DNA from: Phoenix dactylifera
Lineage: Eukaryota; Streptophyta; Magnoliopsida; Arecales; Arecaceae
Assembly: GCF_009389715.1 (NCBI RefSeq)
Contig: NC_052397.1
Location: 15,200,129 to 15,264,128, forward strand
Direction: 5' to 3'
DNA length: 64,000 bases
Shown here one piece after another: positions 26,205 to 36,112 of the stretch; within the stretch, counting starts at the first letter, position 1; each line of letters begins with the position of its first letter. The notes under the pieces are model-generated. The model was not told the origin of the DNA, did no database searches, and saw only the letters and a list, made by a program, of their open reading frames with translations. The translations under genes and the position numbers were made by a program.

Positions 26205-26660
26205 GGGCTCGTTTGGTTCGCGGGAAAAAAAGAGGAGAAAGTGTGGTCAACGGGAAAGTAATGAGATGCCTCTTGTTTGGTTGGAGTTTTCAAAAGAGAG
26301 AGACGGAAAAGTTGTATTCCCATGGAAATATGATTCCCACATTTCATGGAAAAGCCTTTCCCATGAGAAACATGAGAAAGTTACTCCATTTTTATTTTTT
26401 TTCAAAAAATCCTTTCAGCATTAAAGAAGCATTAAAGAGGCATTAAATACCAAATTTTTATTAAGGGCATAGAAATTATACATAACTTTCCCAGGAAAGT
26501 GGACGGCCAACCAAACATAAACACTTTGGAAATTTGTCACTTTTTCATGGTCAACCAAACATGCCAAAAGTACTTTTCTAGGCAACCTCTTCCTAGGAAT
26601 TTGTTTCCCAAGAATCATATTCCTAAGAGGAAAAATGCTTTCCGCGAACCAAACGAGCCC
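26205..26660. mobile_element. MITE, 456 bp, Tourist/PIF-Harbinger-like ends
   Basis: The left end GGGCTCGTTTGGTTCGCGGG and the right end, read inverted (GGGCTCGTTTGGTTCGCGGA), match over 19 bases. Inside, further inverted copies of TTGTTTGGTTGG / CCAACCAAACA give a nested hairpin. There is no coding capacity. The trinucleotide TCT flanks both sides (26202-26204 and 26661-26663) and may be the target duplication; Tourist elements normally duplicate TWA, so the superfamily assignment rests on the TIR sequence only. Confidence 0.8.
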
Positions 26661-28634
26661 TCTATGTTTTGTCAGATACAAAACTCTATTGCAAGATCTG
26701 CAAAGGGTCAAATATAGTCAACGAGAAGGTAAGAGGTAAGAGCTTGGCGAAATGGACGCAGTTTTGCCCCTGGATACAGATAAACTATTTCCATATTATG
26801 TACCCACAATATTAGATCACAATAGAGCAACCTTATCATTGTGTCATAACCTATCCTCATGTTTTGCTGAACATTAGCATCTAAACTTTTTTATGCCGAT
26901 GGGGGCTGAAAACATGGAAGCTTATGAAGAGCATGCCATCATTTTTTGCTTGGTATCTATGGGTAGCTTATGAACAAAGTGAGGCATGCATTCTACAAGC
27001 ACGTAGCCACTAGCCAGTAAATTTAATATTTCCTACGGTATATATCCGAGCACTAATTGTTTCAGCTGACTCGAAGATACGAAGCATCAATGGAGGAAGT
27101 TGAGGATGACCGCATAAAGAAGAGAGCAAGAGGATAAATTCTTTCAGGCTAGCAATTGGTTACGTATATAAACGAATAATGCTCTCATAATTATGACTGA
27201 TGTTATATGGACCAAACTGATCTGCTAGATATTTTTAAGGCATACTAGTAAAAAGAACTTTGTGAGAGTGAATGAAGACACGCACAATGATGAGCCAAGA
27301 AGAGATGGATAGGTTAGTTGAAGAATACAAGGATCAAATCTGCTACAAACATTCCATTGACATCAGAAAACCAGGAGAGCATTTATTAATCTATGCTTGT
27401 TGCGTGTTTTTACTGCCTAGAGCCTCCAGTTGAGATTGTATAAGCTTAGTGGCATGAGGTTGTTGCCTCACTAGAGCCACAGGGCAACAACTAAGAGCAA
27501 AGTTGTCAAAAAATCTAGAACTAAAGTCCCGGGAAAGAGTATTAGTTATCTAGTTATCAGGAACTAAAGTCCTTGGAAAGAATGAATAGAAAAAGCATGA
27601 GCACTGAGGAAAGCATATCCTCGCCTCTATCTGCATTCTTAAAAACAAGGATACAAACATATGATTCTTTTGTCTTCCTACAAGAGATGCAAATGTCCCA
27701 ATGAAATAGTCACTTATTTCGAAAGTTCAGGACAATTCAAAACTATACCAGCAGAGCAATTCCGATCAACCCCCACTGGGAAAAAAAAAAAGACCAGTGA
27801 CAAACTAGCTGAAGTACAAATGCACCATAGAATGATCGTAACCAAACATAAGAGGAAGATGAGGCTGTGGTATATTTTACCATATTCTTGCCTTCGATTA
27901 GTTCATAAACATCAGAAATCAGCTTACTCACATGTATTCACATAGTCTCCCACCAAAATACTCCCAATGAAAAGGCCTGTAAGCACAAGATAAACAATCT
28001 TTACTTTTCATAGACTAGAACTAATTAAACAATGTTGACAAGCTCTCAGGGCTCCTGAGCAGCGGCATTCACTAAATTAAGTTTTGACTCTTGTTGGAAA
28101 ACTTTCACACATCCACGTGCTTATCTCCATATCACCAGTTTGCTTTACAACAACAAAAAAAAAAAAAAGGAATCAAAGTGGAAACAGCAAAGCAAGTAAA
28201 TGATTCCTGCTACTAAGTTTAGTTTTATAAAGTTACAAAAACACAGCATTAAAAAAAGATCTATAGCGAACTGGGATCTTTTAATTCAGTTCTAATTCAC
28301 ATTGGTGCATGACATAGCTGGAGGAGGGAGGAGGGGCTAACTTCTCAAAGTGCATATGTTGTTGTGTGCTGGAGCCAAGATCCAGAACCTTAAAAGAAAT
28401 AGTTTACATATAGTGATGTATACCAACTATCATAGTATCATTGGAAATGACAGAAAAAGCAACCTATAGGAGCCTACTTACCCAGAAATCATCCGTAAAT
28501 GTCAACTTTAAGATTAAACACCGAATTATGTATGAGAACTTGCTGATGCTAGTTGTCAAACATGAATAGCTCATGAAATTTTTTGCGACAGAAAAAGGGA
28601 AATAGCAACCTGAAAAACATTGCCAGCTTTGGTT
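26661..28634. other. Intergenic region
   Basis: Mostly AT-rich. The only coding-like trace is at 27066-27137, listed separately. The last part is the 3' flank of the minus-strand EXO70 gene. A possible 3'-UTR intron of EXO70 cannot be judged. Confidence 0.4.
27066..27137 (+). other. Possible orphan terminal exon
   Basis: After a strong acceptor-like sequence (ctaattgtttcag) there are 24 codons ending in TAA. They read LTRRYEASMEEVEDDRIKKR plus ARG, charged and unlike random AT-rich translation. I found no upstream exons on this strand and do not recognise the protein. It may be the last exon of a gene whose other exons I missed, a relic, or chance. Confidence 0.25.
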
Positions 28635-30616
28635 TCACCTCCTACGAGGGTAATGCAGAACCTTTGGTGACCCCTCAAAGAGATCCAGCAGGCAGCTTTC
28701 CAGATCATCTGGGTAGTACTTGATGTACTTGTCACGCTGTCTCACACCATCTAGGTAACTACTATACCGACCCATGAAAGTTCGATATGCTTGTAGCACC
28801 TTGAGTGATATCGAGATTCTCAGATCTTCTCGAAGCTGGACATCTGGGATTATCCATGCTGTCTGGACCCTGTATACCTCTTCAAATGCAAGGTTGAAAT
28901 TTTGGAATCTCTCCTTTAGAGTTGTCTTTGAAGGAGTGCTAGAACCTGGGTTCCAAATTCCCTCATCCTTCAAGAATGAGAGAACATGATTCCATGAAGC
29001 CCTCTCATAGCTCATAGCATGCTGACGGAACTTCCTTTTGTGCTCACGGATCCAGTCATCTCCAAGAAATATTCGAAGCTCAGAGTCCCTGACCTTGCAG
29101 ACCATGTAGCAAACATTATTCATCTTAAAAAAATACTGCAAGGAATCCTCTTTGTACAGCATCGATTTAGTCTCGAGGCTTGATTCAAGAATTGAGGTTG
29201 CATCCTTGAGGTAGTCACTCATTGGAGAGGAATTGAGACAGGAGCTCCTCCCACCATCTTCTGACGGTGAGCACTGGTTCTTCCTATCTTGATCTTCAAG
29301 AAGCGTATTGAGGATCTCATTATAATCAACCAGGACCCTTATGTAGTTCATGACATACTTTGTAAGAGGATGTATTCCACCTCCAACAAGTGGAATGTTT
29401 GATGTGTTAGTTCGAATGGCATTCTTCAACTCATTTAAGGTACCCTTCAAATATTCACCCAATCTCAACAACACCTCGTGACAATCTAATAAGATGCAGG
29501 CACCATACTCTTCGGGAAACAAAGCTTCTATGTCCATGATGAGATCTGCCAAACTTTCATACATATCAAGTATCCGGAATAGCTTTTCTGGCTGCATAGA
29601 TCCAATTGCTACAGCTTCACCAAAGTTGAGGAGTTGCAGGATTGAGCTCTTTGAGGTCTCAACAAAACAAGAGTCTCTTACAGACTGGGACAAGTCCCCG
29701 AAGATAAGGTCGGAGAGCCGTCTTTCACTGACAAGATAGACCCGAATGAAAACTTTTATCATGCGGTTCCACCTCTTGATCTTGCAATTTAATGTAGTCC
29801 AATCCATCTTCAGAACATCTTCAATACTCAACTTTTCCATGCGGAGAACAGATAAGCATTCATCTAGTGCATCTTTTCTAAGACTGATATAAGCCTGACA
29901 ACATTCCTTGTCATAGTTGGCCAAGAACATCATTTCAGCTATACGTTTAAGGTCAAAGATTGCACAAGAGTGAACCAAATCAATGACAAACTCTTCTGAG
30001 CCCCTGCTACTATCACCATGAATTCTACCCTCAACTTGCTCCTCGTCAAAGGAGCTAAATGAATAATCATCTACAGAATCCTCTTCACTCGAGCGAAAAG
30101 ACATGCGGTCAGGCTCCACAGGTTGCTGGTACTGAATGAGAAGGTGAATAAACTCCTCTTCCAGCCTTGCCATTGCCATCTGTAGAATACTATATGCACG
30201 GCTCAAGAGTACATCATGCTCCCTGTCTTCAATGTCTAAATGCAAGCCTCCCAAGTTTTCAGTGAGCAGTTGGACTTCATGCACCGCCTTTAAATACTTA
30301 GAAGCTTCCTCTGGATCACGATCCCAAATCATGGACTGATCAGAATCCCAACTCAGGATCTTGTCCTCCAAGAACCCAAGCCGCTGTTCAATGTCACTTT
30401 TACTTCTTTCTTCTGCAAACTCCATGTTTGAGCAACCCATATCAAGATAAGCAATAAATTTAATCACTTTATCAGTATGAGTAACCCATATCAAGATAAG
30501 CAATAAACTTAATCATTTTATCAGTATGATATAGAATTCCTTATAAGAACTTTACTATTACCTGGGGTGATCACTGGCTCGTCTTGAGCAACAGCTATCT
30601 TAGGACACTCTGCCAT
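28635..30616 (-). CDS. Exocyst subunit EXO70 family protein
   Basis: Subunit of the exocyst, which tethers secretory vesicles to the plasma membrane. Two coding exons on the minus strand, 30562-30616 and 28635-30412, phase 1, give 610 residues. Exon 1 encodes MAECPKIAVAQDEPVITP; exon 2 continues EERSKSDIEQRLGFLEDKI. Family blocks include WDRDPEEASKYLKAVHEVQ, an acidic/Ser stretch (SSEEDSVDDYSFSSFDEEQV), then the EXO70 domain with ALDECLSVLRMEKLSIEDV, HPLTKYVMNYIRVLVDY and the C-terminal YPDDLESCLLDLFEGSP. The exon 1 start was preferred over the in-frame ATGs upstream of the acceptor, because GTTTGCAG|AAGAAAG joins exon 1 in phase and plant EXO70s often start MAE. Plants have many EXO70 paralogues; the clade is not assigned. 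A spliced leader exon near 30977-31050 is possible. The intron holds a 49-bp tandem duplication. Confidence 0.9.
30434..30529. repeat. 49-bp tandem duplication in EXO70 intron
   Basis: Two copies (30434-30482 and 30483-30529, the second lacking the final two bases) differing at two positions. They lie just upstream of the EXO70 exon 2 acceptor. They also extend the exon 2 open frame, which can mislead gene finders into an upstream start. Confidence 0.9.
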
Positions 30617-33600
30617 AGCCCAACACAAGTATCACCCTAGATGACTAGTATAAGAGGACCCAAAAGGAGACCGTAATGTGTCCTTATATCCTGATTCCTG
30701 ATCCAATGAGCAACAGCCTGCCTCAGATGCACCCTATCCTTTTTGTTTCAACGTCCCCTCCTAATAAAAAAAGAGGAATTTTCAAGACAGACTGTGTATG
30801 ATTACAAGCAAAGAAAATGCGCCAGCAGCATCAAATTTGAAACTGTGAAACGGGCACAGGGGAGATTATGTTACAGGACTAAATTGGAAGGGTATATAAA
30901 ATGGTACTACAGTGCATGATCGGAGTTCTCTTATGAATGATGCAAGCAAATAATGAGGGGTGAAAGAAGTGCTGACCTCTGCTCATCCCATGTTAAATCG
31001 ATCCATGGAGATGTTGGAAGAAGAAAGCCTCAAACTCCTGCAAACAATCGAACACAATTCAATGAAAAAGCTCACAATCTGAATTTTAAGCAAAGAATAT
31101 TATCCCTAGAAGTGGAGAAAACAAGATTGCCATATAAAAACTTGATTATGACCAATCAACTACATAAAGTAAGAGTAAGAACATGAATACCAAACATAAT
31201 AATGACAAATACTGCTATCTTCAAGAGATGATTATAATACTGACGATTATTACTGGTAAATGAACAAGAAAGCTCTTCTATGAGCCAGCACAGGAATAAA
31301 TAATAAATTTTCAAGCTTTTCAAACCAGGCCAAACGGCGTCGATAGGTTACAATTACAAATTCAAGGGATCAATCGTTCTCGAAAAAAAAGGCAAAAAAA
31401 GAAATTTTTAAAGTCCCATTTCAGTTAATTTTTCGAAACCCAATTACGCTTTCTTCATTCCGATCGAAGTAATCAAAAAAAAAAAACAGCTGGAGGAGGG
31501 AAAGCAAAATTCCTGGATACAATTAAAATTAGATAACTAAAAGAAACTCACCAAATTCGATCTTGAGCACAAAAAAGTACTCCAGCAGTCCCATAAAAAA
31601 AAAACACACAAGAAGGACTAATTACGCGTGAAGCAAAGCTAATCACTAAGAAAAATGAAAGCAAAAGAAAAAAGAATCTAACCAGGAAACAGCAGTCTTT
31701 CATCTCGGATTCTAGGGTTTCAAAACTTTTACAGACACCGCTAAAAAAAATTTTTTGGGAATAATTCTGGAGAATTGCGAGCGCCACGATCCAAAGCCGA
31801 CCCAAAAAAAAATAAAAATATAAAGTAATTAAGAAAAGAAAATCTATGGTTACGGAACACTTAGATGAGTTTGGGGAAGGAAAAGGTGACCTTAAAACTT
31901 CTTCTCCGTGGGCTTCCACGGCGATTTCCCTCCAAGTCATTCAGTCGTTTCATACAACAGCCACTCTTCCGACTTTGTACGCTCCTATTAACCAATCGGT
32001 ACCCGACTTACTCAAAATTACGAGATTGCCAACGTGCTAACTACTTGCAGTTGGGGATATTTATAACGGATGTACGTTCTGTCAAGGGTCGAGCAAATCA
32101 GGACCATCCGATTGATGTAGCTTTAAAGTATTCATGACAGCAATTAATGAATTAGAGGGTTGGGTACACTGAATTTGGGTCATCACACCGACCGGATGAT
32201 TACGGCATGAGTGGATGCAGTTAGAGGGCATTTTGGTCATTTGATTCACAGACAAGGAAAGATTTTGGTTGGCGGGTTGTATTGACCTTGACCGTGTTTT
32301 AATTTTATAATGCCCAAAATATCTGTGGTCTGGTCTAAATCTAATCTATAGTCCAATCTAATCTGGATTTTATAATCTAGTCTAAAGCCATGATGAGGAG
32401 GACCATCGCCTGATGTTACGACCTTTTTGCCTTTCCATTCAAAAATTCGACGAGACTCGTATTGTTCCCATGGATCCCTTTGTTCAAAGACCAGTCTTGA
32501 TTGGAGTTGGAAAAGCTGAATGATGCTTGCTTATTAAAGATTATTTTTATTATTCATGGAATTTAAGAGTTGTGACTGCTTTTTTTTATATATATCTTGT
32601 TAAAGAGAACGGTTTCAACAACCAGTCTCATAGATGAATGGCACTTGGAAATCTGCTGCCCAAAAGAAAAAGTCAAGTGGAAATTTGTATCGGAATTAAG
32701 AATCCACAAGTGAAATACTTGCCAGACTCTAGTTGCATGACTCTAGGATATGATGGTCTGATATTGTGTTAAATCTAACTTAAATGGCTCATTTGCAATC
32801 CAGTGGATGGATTGGGTAGGTTCCTTGGTCTCTTTTAAATTGAGGAGATTTGAAGACGCTCGAGTATTAGTGAGATGTTGAAGTCGTGGTGGAAGTTCGT
32901 GAACGAGTGGATGCTGCAATAGTTTACTTTTCAAAGATGAATTTTCGACCATTAGATGTATAGGCTATGAATCTTCAAATTACGTTTTGCACTGGACAAA
33001 TTAATTACGATGAACATCAATCGTCCAGTCAAGACCGACCTCATTAAAGTTGTTGCATCGACACTCATAGATTAGCTCTACCCCCCATCCCTCCCTCTCT
33101 GTATAATAAATATTCTTCAATTCAAAATTCTTGATATATGATTTCTTTAATATAATTTAGAGGGACAATAATATAAAAAATAATAATATATCATAACATG
33201 TTTTGTTATCTATACTTGACTTTCGATCAGGTGTAACTTTTGAAATTTTAGTCAATCACTATTATGTAGTTGACAATCCAGTGCTTGTTGTTATTATTTA
33301 ATATTTTCATTGTCAAACATCTCAAAATATGGTTTGTTTGTCTTGATGAACTTTTCAAACATAATATTTGATACTCAAAATCTTACCTAGTAGGGTTTTG
33401 AGCGGCAGCATCGAGCATACCAAAATTTTGTCAAATATCAAGGCAAAACATAAATCATGCATGCCAAACATATCGTTCTTTTGATTGATCTCTAATATTA
33501 CTTTAAAATTAGTTAGTTTTTCATCCTCATGCCTAACTGTGTATTTAAATAAACATTCATATATTGGACAATTTCAACATAAGATTTTTCTACATAATGA

Positions 33601-34376
33601 CTTCTCAACACAAATCTCTATGACTAGACCAACTATTGCACTGTTTGAGTCTTCTCAAGTAATTTTAAAACCAACTGATTCTTAAGTCACAGTATCTTTT
33701 AAACTTGATAAAGTATTTATTTAATCGGGCTCTTTATACTCTAAATTTTATTTTGGACTTAGCTGATCTTTGAGCTAATCAACGCTGCCATACTCTGATT
33801 TTTTTGTTAAAACTCGATCCAACCTCTAATTGAACAAACTCTCTTTGCTTAAGATCTTCATCTTTAAACAAATTATGCTCTTCTTTTGGATTAGAAAAGT
33901 CTGAAACCAACACCCACTTTTGATACATTTTTTGTTTGAGAATACTGTGATGTCCCACCTTGCTACATCTTAAGTGAATAGTTGCAAGAATATTCCATAT
34001 TTTATTTGGCCTCTTTAAATTCTGCATATGGAGATAACTCTCTCCATAACTAGGATAATCTACATCACCATCTTGGTTTTCAAATTTCATATTTTTCTTG
34101 CAAGCTCATTATGAAAAGTATCTATTGATAATGGCTCTGACTTTAACAGCATTAGATGGCGTGGGTACAAATGCAAAAATATGGATTAAAAAAAGGTAGA
34201 ATAACAAAATAAGTATTTTAAGTAGGTAACTGGGTATACATGCAAATATCAATTTTAAAAAAATATTTTTATAAAATTTGATATTTAGAAGAGTATTTAT
34301 TTTTAAAAAAACTCCTCTATTTTAAACCTTATTATATAAAACCAGCCGGCCCAAACCCCGCTCACCGTCCGCAGCC

Positions 34377-34384
34377 TATATAAA
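34377..34384 (+). promoter_or_regulatory. TATA box of RPA1 gene
   Basis: TATATAAA about 310 bases before the RPA1 start codon, in the right place if the leader is about 280 bases. A second TATA-like stretch lies at 34332-34340. Confidence 0.5.
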
Positions 34385-34532
34385 CTCGGGCGCCCAAACC
34401 CGCGAGGCGGCACTTAAAAACACCCGCAACCTAAAATCTCCCGCGCAATAAGTCCAAGGAAAGGTGAAAAATATTTGAAAACCACGGAACTCTTCGGGGG
34501 AAAAAACCCGCGGCAAAGAAGTCGAAACCATC

Positions 34533-34540
34533 TTCCCGCC
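34533..34540 (+). promoter_or_regulatory. E2F-like site in RPA1 leader/promoter
   Basis: TTCCCGCC followed by GAAA matches the E2F core (TTTSSCGS type) seen in many plant S-phase genes. A second weaker match (tctcccgcgc) is near 34437-34446. The context (a replication gene) supports it, but the position is downstream of the likely TATA box. Confidence 0.4.
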
Positions 34541-34690
34541 GAAATCACATAGAAGAGGAGATTAAAACGAGCTCTCCCAAAGCTCTCGTATTCCTTGTTC
34601 CTCTCCTCCCCCTTTCGTTCTTCTTCTGATCGGTCGCTGTGATTTCGTTTCTCCACAGCAGGAACTGCAGAGGGCTTCAGATCGAGAAGA

Positions 34691-36052
34691 ATGGGGAAAT
34701 CTGTGACGCCGGAGGCTATCTCCGTGCTCCTTTACAACCCTTCTCCCGATTCTTCTTCCGAGATTCCAGAGATCATCGTGCAAGTCGTTGATCTCAAACC
34801 CATCGGCAGCAGTTCTACCCGATTCACGTTAGTTTTCTCCTCTCTCAGCTCCTTCTATTTTTTCCACTGATTTGTTCCTGTTAAGCTTGATTTTCTGGTT
34901 TTCGTGGGACTTTTTTTTTTTTTTTTGGAGAAAGAGACCTTTTTAGAGACCGGGCTTCTCCTTTCCTGGAAAACAAAGATCACATAGTTTTTATTTGTTG
35001 CCGTTATCATTAAAAAATGAATTTTTTTTATGACACGGCTGTACTTCTGGCTATAGCGTCAGAATCCAATATTCTTTAGATCTGTGTCAAAAAAATTCGC
35101 TCTGTGTTCTATTAGTTTGAAGGATACAGAGGATAGGAAAGAAGCATATGATCCCTTTGTCTAATTTCTCAATAAAATACACGATGCGACACAAACTGTC
35201 TCCACTTGACCAGAGAAATCGTGATGAATGAGAGTTCATGATACCGGGCTTCCTGGATAACATGTTGCGATGTTTTTCTTTGGTGATCTTGTGCAATAAC
35301 ATGTAACTTCTTGACATAGTACTGGAGTTTTTCTCTAATACTATGTTTGCTGTTCAAGTGTAATCATTTTTCCTCTATTGACATGTAACTGGGGTCAGTA
35401 GTTTATTCATAATAATCTTTTGTTACAGATTTATGGCTAGTGATGGGAAGGCCAAGCTCAAGGCGATGCTTCCGAGTCATTTTTCTTCAGAAATCCATTC
35501 AGGAAATCTTCAGAACCTTGGACTCATCCAGATTCTTGATTACACATGCAATGCCATTCCCAACCAAACCGAGAAGTAAGGACCAAAACAGGACAGCGAA
35601 CTTATTTGTCTTTTTACCTAGAACTACATTTATGATGATAATCTTAAAATTTACACTGTATCAGGGCTTTAATTGTGACGAAATGTGAGGTGGTTTCACC
35701 TTCCCTTGAAATGGAGATCAAAAGTGATGTGAAGGAAGTTGAATCTGGGATCTTGCTGAAGCCTAAGCAGGAAGCAGTATCAAAGTCAGCAGCTCAGATC
35801 GTGGACGAGCAACGCAGGAAGTATGCGATTTTATCCCTAGCACAACTGACCAATTGGATTGATTGACCTGAGTGTCTGTTTGTGTACCTTAAATGCTAGG
35901 AACCCTAAAAAAACGAAAGAAAAAGCCCTCTTTACAAGAACATACATACAATAATGCTAGGAACCCTAAAAAAACGAAAGAAAAAGCCCTCTTCATATAT
36001 ATTTACATACATACATACATATATACATACATATATATAGATATATATACAT

Positions 36053-36112
<60 letters not shown>

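Larger units (their letters stand above)
30617..34690. other. Divergent intergenic region between EXO70 and RPA1
   Basis: It holds the EXO70 leader (possible spliced leader exon near 30977-31050) and promoter, and the RPA1 promoter at the right end. The middle (about 32050-34300) is AT-rich with no gene recognised. Confidence 0.5.

Noticed and set aside
30477-30503. Start of EXO70 at 30503 (longest open frame)
   Set aside because: That part is a tandemly duplicated intron sequence; the exon beginning at 30616 joins in phase and gives a normal EXO70 N terminus.
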